Source: Aulostomus chinensis
Lineage: Eukaryota; Chordata; Actinopteri; Syngnathiformes; Aulostomidae
Reading direction: 5' to 3'
Assembly: GCA_037954235.1 (NCBI GenBank)
Contig: JBBMOA010000015.1
Span: 23,168,069-23,232,068, forward strand
DNA length: 64,000 bases
Part shown: piece by piece, positions 22,731 to 33,515 of the stretch
Layout of the letters: every line of letters starts with the position of its first letter
How positions within the stretch are numbered: the first letter of the stretch is position 1
Notes under the pieces: generated by a model
What the model saw: the letters and a program-made list of their open reading frames with translations, nothing else
The model's database searches: none
What the model was told of the DNA's origin: nothing
Position numbers and translations under genes: made by a program

Positions 22731-23447
22731 TAATGAATCGGGTAAAAGTACAGATGTTGAGTAGCCGCTCTTGTATTTTTACAGAGAAGAAAATCGTCCA
22801 ATTCATACAAAAAAATACAAAATAACCCAAATAACCAGAAACAAAAGAAGTCCATCCATCCATCTTCTTTCGTTTATTCCTGTTAAGGTCACGGGGGGGG
22901 TGGGGGGGTGAAAACATTTTTTTTTTTTAAAGTTCAACTTTTGGGGTGAAAACTTTTTTTTTTTAAAGTTCAACTTTTGCCCTTTAATTTCCATCGTTGG
23001 TGGTGATGTGGCGAAAGTTATCACCGTTATTACCTCCCAACTTTTATTGGAGGGGGTGGGGGGCAGCAACTTTCCTTTGGTACAATAGGGGGAAAGGAAG
23101 CCTGCAATTAAAAATGTCCTTTTCTGTTCTTTCAGCCTCCAATACAAGCCACTTCAAAAACCCACAATTTAGATTTTAAAAATATAAGATGTAAGAGATT
23201 AAATGTGATAATTGTTTGCATTTTCCACATCACCTCCTTCACCCATGACAAAATGTCATACTGGTCTAAAAGAAGAAGTCATGTTAGTAAAGGAAATATC
23301 AAGAGATGGGTAGTTCATCAAAAGTGAAATAGCAGATGCCAGAATTGCTCCAGGTGGTCACAGGGGACCAACGCCAGACACAATCCTTGACATGACTCCC
23401 ATTGGTCTGCCATTTGTGAATGAAGACAGCTTCAATGAGGCAGAATC
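22731..23447. other. No gene; homopolymer-rich stretch
   Basis: 22850-22985 holds G-runs and two tandem copies of a T-run followed by AAAGTTCAACTTTTG. Frames here are low complexity. 23270-23447 precedes the Gypsy LTR and was not recognised. Confidence 0.4.
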
Positions 23448-24242
23448 TGTTAGACCTGCCTTCACCAGGCTACCAGAATCAGCACAAGAGGAGACAGTGT
23501 CCACACAAGGAGCTCAAGGTTTAACAAACGAGGTTTATTAGTGTACAGTGGTTGTGGTTTCTCTGAGACACAACAAATAAGTAAGACACTAATAAAATGC
23601 ACGGGGCGCAAAAACTAAAATTTGGAAAAACACTAAATCTAAACATGGGTAGCACTTTAAGCTGAAGGAACGATACAAAAGGCGACCACCAGACTAACTC
23701 TGGGGTGAAATAAGAATTTGGGGGAAAAATAAACCAAGGCTGAGGAATCAGCGAGCCAAATAGAATGGGAATGGAAATCTAAGGGTCAGTACTCAGCTGC
23801 TATTATCCGGCAAATGACTAACAAAAATACCACAGAAATACTGGGTCTTCTGGCACACCTTAGTGGCTCAGGAAAAAGTGGAGCGAAATCACACTTAGAA
23901 AAAGTAACAATCAACGAGGAGTGCTCTCTACTCTGACTAGGAAAGTAACAATGAGAAAAAACTAGAAGGCAGCGAAGAGACAGCAAACTCAGAAAAAACT
24001 TACAAAAATGCACGGAAGGTGAGCAGGTCAAAACGACGGATGCTATTCAATATTCCGGCACATGGAAACAACCAGCTCAGACTTATATACCTAGGGAGGG
24101 TAATCAGGGAATGGATTCAGCTGGTGTTTCCTGTGTGCCGCAGAGTGACTGACAGAGGGAGCAGCCAATCACTAACCAACAGGGGCGGAGCTCGGAACTG
24201 GGTAGAGAGAGAGAAATAGCACAGGAATGCTGGATCATAACA
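23448..24242 (-). mobile_element. Ty3/Gypsy 3' LTR
   Basis: On the minus strand it begins TGTTATGATCC and ends GGTCTAACA, giving inverted ends TGTTA/TAACA over 795 bp. It sits just after the coding region, and a G-rich run at 24245-24268 immediately upstream (minus sense) serves as the polypurine tract. No second LTR is present, so the other end of the element is lost. Confidence 0.8.
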
Positions 24243-24299
24243 GTAACCCCCCCCCCCCCCCCCCCCCAATGAACAACACCTGGCGTTTTACCTGGTTTA

Positions 24300-24670
24300 T
24301 CTGGATACTTAGTGTAAAAAATCCCTGAGCAGAGTGGAGTCGACAATGAGCGCCTTCGAAATCCAAGAGCGTTCCTCAGGACCGTACCCTGCCCAGTCGA
24401 CGAGGTATTGGTAACCACGCCCTCTTCTCCGCACAGCCAGGATTTCAGTCACCGTGTAAACAGGCCCCCCATCAACCATACGGGGGGGGGCGGAGGGGCG
24501 TCGGCCGGAGGGTGCAGGTTACTGTCCACCACCGGCTTGATGAGAGACACGTGGAAAACAGGATGGACTTTTAGAGCTGCTGGCAGAGTGAGGCGAACTG
24601 AACTGGCATTGATTATCTTCTCAGTGGTGTAGGGACCAATAAAACGAGGTGCCAGCTTCTTGGACTCCAC
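24300..24670 (-). pseudogene. Gypsy integrase tail: GPY/F module and chromodomain
   Basis: 24449-24670 has KLAPRFIGPYTTEKIINASS and LKVHPVFHVSLIKPV, the GPY/F module. In another frame starting near 24480 the sequence reads GGPVYTVTEILAVRRRGRG, YQYLVDWAGYG and PEERSWI, a chromodomain that in this lineage guides integration to marked chromatin. The frameshift lies in the C/G run near 24481-24490. Confidence 0.85.
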
Positions 24671-24757
24671 TTGGAGAGGTAAGTCCCGGGCAGCCAGCCA
24701 AACCTTGTGTCCAACTTGGTACTCGGGAGCAGGGATCTGATGCCGGTCTGCTAGGGT

Positions 24758-25291
24758 CTAGTTTCGGGCAGCGGTGCAACCCAAGGCAGCCCGAGCTTCA
24801 CGCCACACTTGCCTGGCCCGCCTGAACTGGGCCTGGACTGAGGGAATTGCAACCTCCACTTCTTGGGCTGGGAAAAGCGGAGGCTGGTATCCATGGGTGG
24901 CCATGAAGGGTGACATACCGGTGGCAGAGCTTATCAGGGTGTTGTGCGCGTATTCCACCCACGGAAGATGGGAGGACCAGGAAGCTGGTAGATTGGATGC
25001 CACACAGCGAAGGGCGGATTCAAGGTGCTGAGTAGCTCGTTCTGCCTGACCGTTAGATTGGGGATGGTAGCCCGATGTAAGGCTACAAGTTGCGCCAATG
25101 GTCTCACAAAAAGCCTTCCAGACACGTGACACAAACTGAGGGCCTCTGTTTGACAAAATGTCCTCAGGTATGCCATGCAGGCGTACCACGTGCTGGATCA
25201 GAAGATCTGCTGTCTGAGCAGCGGATGGGAGTTTGGATAGGGGAACCAGGTGAATCGATTTGGAGAACCTGTCAACAACGGTTAAAATCAC
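24758..25291 (-). pseudogene. Gypsy integrase catalytic core
   Basis: Shows ILTVVDRFSKSIHLVPL, LLIQHVVRLHGIPEDI, SNRGPQFVSRVWKAFCETIG, YHPQSNGQAERATQ and LPWVEYAHNTLISSATGMSPF. In place of the invariant second Asp (SDRGPQF) this copy has Asn, codon AAC near 25158. The Glu in NGQAER is kept. Integrase activity should be lost even if frameshifts were ignored. Confidence 0.9.
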
Positions 25292-26004
25292 CGTATTGCC
25301 CTCTGAGGGGGGCAGTCCACGGCAACATTGGACCAGGGGCGTTTGGGCAAAGGCAGAGGTTGGAGTAGGCCAGCAGGGGGGCGATGGGAGGCCTTATTGC
25401 GGGAGCATACGGTGCATGCAGCCACAAATTCCTTAACGTCTTTAGTCATTCCAGGCCACCAGAAGCGTTGTTGCAGCAGGAATAGTGTACGCCGAACCCC
25501 AGGATGGCAGGCGACCTTTGACCTGTGCCCCCACTGTAGGACCATGGACTTCTTCCCCTCTGGAACAAACAGACGTCCCTGGGGGCACTCTGTTGGTACC
25601 TCCAAGTTCTGCTGGGCTTGAAGAACCTCATCTTCAACTTGCCATCGAAGAGCCTCTACAATGCAGGAGCTAGGAAGTATGGGCTCCGCTGACTTTTCTG
25701 TGTCTCCTCCTTCTGGAAATTGTCTGGAGAGAGCATCTGGCTTCTGGTTCTTGGAGCCAGGCCTGTAAGTCAGTGTGAACTTGAAACGTCCAAGAAACAG
25801 GGCCCAGCGGGACTGGCGTGGGTTGAGTCGTCGAGCAGAGCGCAGGTAAGAGAGATTTTTATGGTCTGTCCATATCTGGAAAGGCTGGCTGGCCCCTTCC
25901 AGCCAGTGTCTCCACTCCTGCAGGGCCAGAACCACCACCAGCAGCCCTCTGTCTCCCACGCTGTAATTTCTCTCCGCGTCAGGCGTCGGGAGAAGAAGGC
26001 ACAT
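25288..26004 (-). pseudogene. Gypsy RNase H end and integrase zinc domain
   Basis: Begins in the RNase H with RGLLVVVLALQEWRHWLEG and FQIWTDHKNLSYL, then PDALSRQF. The integrase N-terminal zinc module follows: GHRSKVACHPGVRRTLFLL with its histidines and CTVCSRNK with its two cysteines. PWSNVAVDCP holds the first catalytic Asp of the integrase core. The frame then shifts into 24758-25291 near 25290. Confidence 0.9.
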
Positions 26005-27060
26005 GGATGGACTTTGTGGTCCGACGAATGTCTCTGGGAGAGTACGGCCCCCACTCCCGAATCTGAGGCGTCAACCTCGACCACAAACTGCTGCAGGGGA
26101 TCAGGATGTATCAGAACAGGAGAATCAGAAAACAGGGTCTTTAAACGGACAAAGGCAGCCTGAGCTGTAGGAGACCAGGTGAAAGGAACTTTGGTTGAAA
26201 TGAGCTGTGTAAGGGGAGAGGCCACCTGACTGTAGTTTCTGATGAAACGCCGGTAAAAATTAGCAAACCCCAGAAACCTCTGCAGCTGTTTACAGTTGGT
26301 TGGAGTTGGCCACTCCCTCAGGGCCTTCACCTTTTCCGGGTCGGGGCAAAGTTGACGTTTTTCAAGTATGAAACCTAGAAAAGAGACACGTTCTTTATGA
26401 AATTCCCATTTCTCCGCTTTCACAAAAAGTCTGTTCTCCAATAGACGCTGCAGAACTAAACGAACATGTTCCGTATGCTCCTCGGGAGATTTTGAAAAGA
26501 TCAATATGTCATCTAAATAGACGAAGACAAACCTGTTTAAGAAGTCTCGGAGTACATCGTTAATAAGCCGTTGGAAAACGGCAGGTGCATTAGTTAGTCC
26601 AAATGGCATAACAAGATATTCGAAATGTTCCAAGGTGTGTGTTAAAAGCTGTTTTCCACTCATCCCCTTCTCTAATGCGGACTAGATGGTAGGCGTTCCG
26701 GAGGTCTAGTTTACTGAAGATAGTTGAGCTATGGAGAGGTTCAAATGCGGAGTCCATGAGGGGAAGAGGATATTTGTCCTTAATGGTGATATCGTTAAGG
26801 CCAGTGTAGTCTATGCAGGGTCTAAGCATACCATCTTTCTTCTCTACAAAGAAAAAACCTGCCCCGACGGGAGAAGTTGAAGGCCTGATCAGTCCAGCAT
26901 TGAGTGACTCTGTGATATAGTTTTCCATCACCTCCTTCTCTGGCTGACTAAGGTGGTATAACCTGGCTGTGGGTAGTGTAGCATCAGAAACTAGGTTTAT
27001 GGCACAATCATGTGGTCGGTGAAGGGGCAGAGGTTGCTCAGGAGAACTACACACTGACTC
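25770..27060 (-). pseudogene. Gypsy reverse transcriptase and RNase H start
   Basis: Two overlapping frames. 26590-27114 has LYHLSQPEKEVMENYI, GLIRPSTSPVGAGFFFVEKK, RPCIDYTGLNDITIKDKYPL and FSKLDLRNAYHLVRI (motif A Asp in KLDL). 25770-26663 continues HFEYLVMPFGLTNAPAVFQ and FVFVYLDDILIFSKS (the YLDD catalytic site, intact), then FANFYRRFIRNYSQVASPLT and FVVEVDASDSGVGAVL (RNase H start). A one-base insertion near 26640 causes the first shift, and another lies near 25960. Residues upstream of about 27040 no longer look like Gypsy. Confidence 0.9.
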
Positions 27061-27089
27061 AGTCTCTACCATCAACTGTGACATCTGCA

Positions 27090-28257
27090 TGGGCGCTACC
27101 AGCCCCCATTCCACTGAACGTGGCCATGCTACAGCCTAGTTCTCAAGCGCCTCAAGCAAGGAGTTATTCAAGCCAACAGATATCAGCTACACCTGGTTAC
27201 CAGTTTAACCAGCCCCATACATCTATGGTTAACAATTTACCAGACGGAGTGTCACCAGTTGCACAGCTACAATACCTGCCCATACAGACAACACCAGTAA
27301 ATCTAGCACCAGTGCAGCAACACACTTCACTCACCTCTGCAGCGCCAGTGCAGCAACACACTCCACTCATGTCTGCAGCTCCAGCATATCAACCACCTCA
27401 AATAGCGACAGCTCCATATCCTGCACCACAGCTCCCTGTTACAGCTGCCACTCAGCCAGTTATCAATCCATCACTCTCCAGCCCTGTGGTCCCCCTGGGG
27501 ACCGTCTATCAGCCTCCATCAACCATCTCTACGCAGCCAATATACCAGTCGTCACGGCCAAAACAAAACCAACAGCTGCAACTTCACCAGCCTCTGTCTC
27601 AACCAACTCCCAACTCAACCAGCCTATCAACCGGTGTCTGCCTCATTTGGTTTCATGTGCAACAGCCTGCATCAGCTCTACAGGTTCAGTACACCCCCCA
27701 GTCCCAGTATACACCACTGCAGGCACCATACACTGCCCTCCAGACAGCCAGGTCAAGTACCTGAACTGCCTAAGTTGGTACATGACAGTGAGAGAGAGTT
27801 TGTTGATTTAAAAATGCCACTGGACCACCTGCTCAATCCACACACTGAACTTTCTGAACATTATTAATATTGTGTGCTTATGGAACACTTGGTCCTGAAA
27901 GAAACCAAACTAATAGCTCAGTCATGCAGACATTATGTACAACCCTACACCACTGCCATGCAAGCTTTGCAGAGACAGTACAGGCAGTCGGATCAGCTGG
28001 CACAAAGCAAGATTGCATCCATTTTTAACTCCCCTGATCTCAAACCAGGAGACCCCAAAGCCTTCCAGAGCTTTGCCCTCAATGTTGATCTGCTTGGGGG
28101 AATGCTAATGTCATTGGAAGGGCCAAATGGGATGGCAGTGATGTCTACTGGCCATGTTGATCGGCTACTCAGCAAACTCCTTAGACACATGAGGCACAGC
28201 TTCGTGGAGCATCTGCAGGTTCAGGGGCGCCTCAGCACCAGCAGCCTAAACCCATAA
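27090..28257 (+). pseudogene. BEL/Pao gag with Pro/Gln-rich spacer
   Basis: 27090-27760 is a long Pro/Gln/Thr/Ser-rich stretch with near-repeats such as APVQQHT (twice) and TAPYPAPQ, probably a disordered spacer. After a shift near 27740, PELPKLVHDSEREFVDLK leads into the conserved gag body: LMEHLVLKETKLIAQSCRHY, PYTTAMQALQRQYRQ, GDPKAFQSFALNVDLL and TGHVDRLLSKLLRHMR. A TAA at 27865 interrupts it. The frame is cut at 28257 by the hAT insertion and resumes at about 28843. Confidence 0.8.
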
Positions 28258-28259
28258 AT

Positions 28260-28831
28260 CAGTGGTCCCCAAACTACGGCCCGCATATATGTGTATTTGT
28301 ATTTGATAATAAAATTGATAGCTAGCTATGAACTATTTTCATTATTAACTATTAAGGTGTGTTCACACCAAACGCGATGCAAATTTTCACGTCGCTTTAT
28401 TAGCGAGAATTTGATCGCTGGATCAATATGTTTATATTTGCGTCATTCGCGAATAAAGCGACGCGAAAATTCGCACTGCCGTTTGGTGTGAACCCACAGT
28501 CAGTTAGTGACTATTTCATACACACATAGGACATGACATTCTATTCCACCCTTCTGCAGTCTGTACCCCGATCTGGCAACCCCCAGAAAAAAATCCTAGA
28601 CCCAAACCCAGAGAGGGTTATTTGGTAGTGTCATTATATATTTCCTGACTTTTGTCTGTGAAGAACCCAGAGAGGGTTATTTGGTTGTGTGGCTTTCTGG
28701 AAAACAATACATTTTCAGGTTTAGGCACCCCTGCGATCGTCACACTTTTTCTGATAAAAACTGACCCTGGCCCCCCATCACAGAAGGGAAAAGTTATGTG
28801 GTCCTCACAGAAAAAAGTTTGGGGACCCCTG
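28260..28831. mobile_element. non-autonomous hAT element with 8-bp target duplication
   Basis: 572 bp. Ends CAGTGGTCCCCAAACT and, reversed, CAGGGGTCCCCAAACT, the classic hAT terminal inverted repeat. Flanked by CCATAAAT (28252-28259) and CCATAAAA (28832-28839), an 8-bp duplication with one mismatch, as expected for hAT. No transposase frame. It contains a nested palindromic element (28353-28500) and an internal duplication of AACCCAGAGAGGGTTATTTGG at about 28609 and 28665. Confidence 0.9.
28353..28500. mobile_element. nested palindromic MITE-like element
   Basis: The left end GTGTTCACACCAAACGCGATGC and right end TGCCGTTTGGTGTGAACC are inverted copies, continuing inward as AAATTTTCACGTCGC and GCGACGCGAAAATT. 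About 40 bp of stem on each side. It sits wholly inside the hAT element. Superfamily uncertain. Confidence 0.7.
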
Positions 28832-28839
28832 CCATAAAA

Positions 28840-29480
28840 CCTCAGAGACCTTGCAGAGTGGCTCAAGATGAAAGCAGAAACTCAGAGACTGTCTGCAAAA
28901 ATGGCTCAGCGCCATCAAGCTGAAGGAGCAGCCTGCCAAAAGGGACAGACCTGACATTACCTCCCGGCCTTGGACTCAGCCTGTCTCTGTTTACCACAGC
29001 GCAGACCAGCCTAAACTAGCCGAGATGCCTCGGCCAGCAGCTAAGCAGTAAAGGCTTAAAAAGGATTTGTCTCTTCTGTAAGCGTAAAGAGCACTACTTG
29101 TCCCAGTGTCCTGACATTATTCAACGCTCAACACCAGCAATTTAGAAGTGGATAACAGATGGCCAGCGCTGTTGCAACTGCGGCCGTACCAACCACGACT
29201 AAGAGAGCTGCACCTTAAAGAAACCATGCAGTGAATGTCAGAAGATCCATCTGAGAGTGCTGCATGATGTCACCAGGTCAAGCCCCTGCATCTACCTCAT
29301 CACACCCAAAGACTGCACCTCAGTGGCTAACTCTCTGCAAGGATGGAAAGTATATCTCAAGGTGGTGCCAAATATTGTTTGTCGTGGGACAAAATCACTG
29401 CAGATCTACGCAAGCCTCGATGATGGGGCCAAACGTACCATCATACTGCCAGCTGCGGTTTGACACCTGGGGCTCAAAGG
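28840..29480 (+). pseudogene. BEL/Pao gag end, zinc knuckles and protease
   Basis: After the hAT target duplication the frame resumes with LRDLAEWLKMKAETQRLSAK. Further on, CLFCKRKEHYLSQC is a CX2CX4HX4C zinc knuckle, followed by a broken second cysteine unit CNCGRTNHD and a CSECQKIHLRVLH motif. The aspartic protease follows: 29257-29463 has IVCRGTKSLQIYASLDDGAK, with the LDDG block where retropepsins carry their catalytic Asp. In-frame stops near 29050 and 29145. Confidence 0.75.
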
Positions 29481-29499
29481 CAGAGTCCCTCATCCTGTG

Positions 29500-30575
29500 G
29501 ACTGTTCGTCAGGATGAGAGAGTCTACACAGCAGGTCAACTTACCCTGTCAGAGCAATCCTATCCCATAGTGGCACTCCAGAGACGCTACCGCCACCTGA
29601 GAGGGTTACCACTGCAGAGCTTCAATAATGTGGCACCACTGCTGCTAATTGGTGCAGATTACACTCACCTGATCATGGCAATTGAACCTGTGGGGCTTGG
29701 ACCGAAGGGAGGACCTGAAGCCATCCATACAGCACTCGGCTGGGCGCTCCAGGGTCCAATCTCATGCTACCTTATGCTACGACACCACCTACAGACCAAC
29801 AACAGATGACTCCTGTCAACATGTCGAACCCCTCTGGCAGCTTGATGTGCTTCTCTTCCGTAGTGAGCGGCTAGTAGTGCGGTCGTGCCTAGACCAGGAG
29901 GCGGTGGCCATCTTGGAAGCATACACTGAGAGAATGAAGGTTGTTGATGCATTCCACTATGCCATGCCTCTCCTCCGGGGAAAGGGAGCGCCACCACTTA
30001 GAGCAGATGTTGAAGCAGTAATGCCCACGCTATGCAGTACAGAGAGACGACTAATTAAAGATCTTGTCAAAGCAAAAATATTTGAAGCAGAAATTCAGAA
30101 GCTTATAGATGGTGGGTGTGTCACAAAGCTCCAGGAGGGAGACGAAACCAGCTCCAGCGAGTCATGGTTCATACTTCATCATGTCGTCCATCACAATGGA
30201 AATCATCGCCTGGTCTTCGACTGCTCCTTTAATCACTGTGGTCTCTCCCTCAACCAACAGCTGCTCCAGGGTCCAACGCTCAGACCATCTCTCAGTGGGG
30301 TCCACCTGCGGTTCTGCCAGCTCGCCATCGCCATCATTGGAGACATCTGAGCCCTATTGCTGAAGTTCGTTTGGAGAAATCTGCAAAGAGAGAAACAGCC
30401 TGAGGTCTACCAATGCCAAGTTTTGCCATTTGGTACCACGAGCAGCCCGTGTTGTGCAACATTTGCCCTGCAAAAACACATCAAAGAGAGTGCTGCAGGA
30501 AATGAAGACGTCCTGCAGTCCGTCGAACAGTCTTTCTATGTGCACAGTTGTCTTCAGAGCCTGCCAGAAGTCTAG
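29500..30575 (+). pseudogene. BEL/Pao reverse transcriptase
   Basis: 29682-30350 has IQKLIDGGCVTKLQEGD, SSSESWFILHHVVHHNGNHR, LVFDCSFNHCGLSLNQQLLQ and GPTLRPSLSGVHLRFCQ. A TGA right after IIGDI stops it. 30357-30575 continues KFVWRNLQREKQPEVYQC, QVLPFGTTSSPCCATFALQK and QSFYVHSCLQSLPEV. The catalytic site of this family is YVDN/YVDD; here the Asp is His (YVHS, about 30537), so the enzyme is dead at that residue too. Confidence 0.85.
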
Positions 30576-30590
30576 TCAGCCAAGCCTCTG

Positions 30591-31418
30591 GTGGACAAGA
30601 TGCGACAGTGCCTGGCTTCAGGAGGATTCAAGATTCAACAGTGGGCAAGTAATTTCTCATCTGTTGTCTCCCATTTGCCTCCCAGTGCCAGATCTGAAAG
30701 CACGGAGCTGTGGCTGGCTGAGAAGAGTAACGATCCCCAGGAGCCGGCTCCTGGTCGGCAGTGGCATTGTCCATTTGATCGGCTCGGTTACAGGCGGAAG
30801 CCTCCAGAGAGTGACACCCCTTCCATGCGATACATATATAAGGTGCTTGCTCGGCAGTACGATCCGCTTGGAATCATTATACCGTACACCACACAGGCCA
30901 AGATCATCGTCCAGAGATTGTGGGAAAAGAAGAGGGGCTGGGATGACCCAAACCTCCCTCCTGACATCCTCCAGGCTTGGTCCAGCTGGGAGAGAGATTT
31001 CCCCAAGCTGACCAACATCTCCATCCCTCGAGCCTATGCACCACTAGAGCTTGCCACTGACACCACAGAGTACACACTCCACGTCTTCTGTGACTCCTCT
31101 GAACAAGCAAACGGTTCAGTGACATACCTCATCACAACAAGTGATGACACTGTCCATGTCTCATACGTTATGGCAAGGTCTAGGGTGGCCCCCAAATGCC
31201 AGCAGTCAATGCCACGGCTAGAGCTCTGCGCAGCGCTGACAGGAGCCCAGCTGTCCTCTCTCATTCACAAAGAGCTCACCTTATGTATTTCCCAAACCTT
31301 CTTATGGACTGACTCCTCAACAGTTCTCACTTGGCTGACATCTCAGTCCTGTAGGTTCAAGGTCTTTGCGGGAACCCAGGATTCTGAGATCCAGGAACTG
31401 AGTACTTCACACACCTAG
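30591..31418 (+). pseudogene. BEL/Pao RNase H region
   Basis: Longest open frame of the element (275 codons). PSMRYIYKVLARQYDPLGII and KIIVQRLWEKKRGWDD are the connection typical of Pao. LHVFCDSSEQANGSVTYLI, MPRLELCAALTGAQLSSL and TFLWTDSSTVLTWL carry the three acidic residues of RNase H, all intact. The frame ends shortly after DSEIQEL at a TAG. Confidence 0.85.
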
Positions 31419-31859
31419 CGATACGTGGATACAACTAACAGTCCAGCCGACAATCTCACACGTGGCAAGACTTTAGCTGAACTGGCTGCTCCAAGCCGGT
31501 GGATCCAGGGACCAACATTTCTTTAATGTCCACCAGATGAATGGCCATCACGTCCCATCACCACAGAGCCAGAGGACAGCAGGGAGTTGAAACTGTTTTT
31601 TTTTTTGTGCTCTCACACAGACAAGCTCACCAATCAAAATACCAGACCTCACTCAGTTCAGTAGCTGGAGAGAGCTGGTCAAGGCTACTCAGCAGTCTCT
31701 TCATGGGGCAGCAGCTAACTCTGCTTTGCCTCTGTGTGATCTTCGAGATGCAGAGGTCCACCTGCTGAAGTCCAGCCAAGCAGACTGCTTCTCAGAGGAA
31801 GTCAGATGCCTCAGAGTCAGCAAGCCTGTGCCGCCTAGTCGTGGGCATCCTCATTAAAG

Positions 31860-32836
31860 ACACAGATGCTCGATTACAGCACCCTGGGCCTGGGTGTTTG
31901 CGGAGATGAGGCATCATTACTGGATTCTGCAGGGGAGGCAGGCTATTAAGAAGTATAAGAGAGCATGTGCTGGTTGTATGAAGTGGAGAGGGAAGCGAGT
32001 GGTGCCGAGGACGGCATATCTGCCCTCTGCCAGTCTGCAGCTGCTCAAACCTCCATTCTTTTCTGCAGGTGTGGACTGCTTTGGGCTGTAAATGGCTGGG
32101 AGACAAAGTGAAAAGTGCTGGGGGATTATTTTCAAATGTCTCACGAAGTGGTGCATACATCTGGATCTGCTCACCAGCCTCGACTCAGATGCTTTCCTCC
32201 TAGCACTGAGACGGTTCATCGCACAGAGAAACAGATTAAGTTCTGTTTCAACCCACCAGCATTTCCCCACTTTGGTGGTGCTTGGGAGCATGAGATTCAG
32301 TCAGTGAAGAAATCCCTGTGTGTGGTCATAGGTGCACAAGTGCTCCAAGAAGAGGTTCTACTGACACTCCTCATCGAGGCGGAAGGCATCCTCAATGCTA
32401 AGCCTTTAGGATATGCATCTTCAGATGTGGCTGATCCAGACCCAGTGACCCCGAGCATGTTGTTGATGGGGCGTCAGAACGCCTCTCTCCTGCAAGTTGC
32501 CTATGCTCTCGACACCGTCACCAGGAGGTGCTGGCATCATTGCCAGATGATGGCAGACCACTTCTGGACAGGAACATCAGGAACTACTTACCCACTCTTC
32601 AAACCCGCCAGAGATGGCGCCAACACACAGATCATCTCCTCATGGACACAGTTGTGAGGATCGTTGATTCTCAGCTTCCACGTAAACACTGGCCAATGGA
32701 GAATTTGGTTAAGCTGAATGCAAGTGATGATGGATGTATAAGAACAGCTGAGGTCAGAATTGGCGAGAAGACTTACCTGAGACCAGTGGCTTGGCTGGTC
32801 CAGTTGTCGGCTCCTCCTGAGGATAATCCTGTGTGA
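31860..32836 (+). pseudogene. BEL/Pao integrase and C-terminal domain
   Basis: 31894-32091 has MRHHYWILQGRQAIKKY, CAGCMKWRGKRV (zinc cysteines) and PPFFSAGVDCFGL with the first catalytic Asp, then a TAA. 32115-32657 continues in shifted frame with PAFPHFGGAWEHEIQSVKKS (the Glu block), LLTLLIEAEGILNAKPLGY and TPSMLLMGRQNASL. 32640-32836 ends WPMENLVKLNASDDG, YLRPVAWLVQL, the usual tail of this family. At least three breaks. Confidence 0.85.
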
Positions 32837-32898
32837 AGAACTCCTGTTGTGGGAATTTATGTTTGTTTCAAAATAGCCATGCTATTTAGGGGGTGGCT

Positions 32899-33211
32899 GT
32901 TATAAATTCCCTTGTTAGTATGTAAATGCACATGAATAATACTTTAATTGTTGAATAGTTTGGATTTAAACAGCTGAATAATTTGGTCGGGCAATTTTGG
33001 TTGGGCCTGTTTTTAGGTCAGGCAATTTTACAGGGCAGCTATGTTAACGGTTTTGGTTCACCGGGATCCTAAAAGAAGAGAAAGAGTTAGTTTGTCAAAC
33101 AGTTAAGTGTGTGTTGTACTTACCTGCTGCTAGAAGTTTATAAAAAAGAAGAAAATGTCAACTAGGTGTCTTTATTCCCGAACCGGAGTATGTTCCAGAG
33201 TCCCCAGCACA
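32899..33211 (+). mobile_element. BEL/Pao 3' LTR
   Basis: Starts TGTTATAAATTCC right after the purine-rich TTTAGGGGGTGGC, which acts as the polypurine tract, and ends CCCCAGCACA. The exact right edge is uncertain by a few bases because no partner LTR remains for comparison. Confidence 0.6.
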
Positions 33212-33515
33212 GTATTTTTTTTCCCTATGGTTCTTCAATATGCACCAAAAATTACCCTCCAGGTTACTTTTAACAGTTGAAATTAAAATAAATTCCTTTA
33301 ATTTGCATATTACAAGATAAAATATAACTTAACTCTCACCATATGGTATAGCACATAGTATATGGAGACACATGTCTGGCAGACACGCACCATTAAGAAT
33401 TGTTTGGTAGCCTGAAATCAGGTGTAAAAGGCAAACAAAAAATGCAGTGTGGAGAGAAATTACAGCTGCTGTTAATAATGTTGTTATACTTAAATGCCAT
33501 TATACTGAAACGCCA
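33212..33515. other. No gene recognised
   Basis: AT-rich; no repeat family or frame identified between the BEL LTR and the LINE remnant. Confidence 0.4.

Larger units (their letters stand above)
23448..27060 (-). mobile_element. 5'-truncated Ty3/Gypsy chromovirus-type retrotransposon
   Basis: Minus-strand order: reverse transcriptase, RNase H, integrase, GPY/F module, chromodomain, polypurine tract, LTR. This is the order of chromodomain-bearing Gypsy elements. Gag, protease, the start of RT and the 5' LTR are missing; homology stops at about 27040-27090, where a BEL/Pao element begins in the opposite direction. Several frameshifts make it inactive. Confidence 0.85.
27080..33211 (+). mobile_element. 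BEL/Pao retrotransposon lacking its 5' LTR
   Basis: Plus-strand order gag, zinc knuckles, protease, reverse transcriptase, RNase H, integrase, 3' LTR, matching BEL/Pao. The 5' LTR and start of gag are missing at the head-to-head junction with the Gypsy element. A hAT element is inserted in gag (28260-28831). Stops and frameshifts occur in every domain. Confidence 0.9.
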
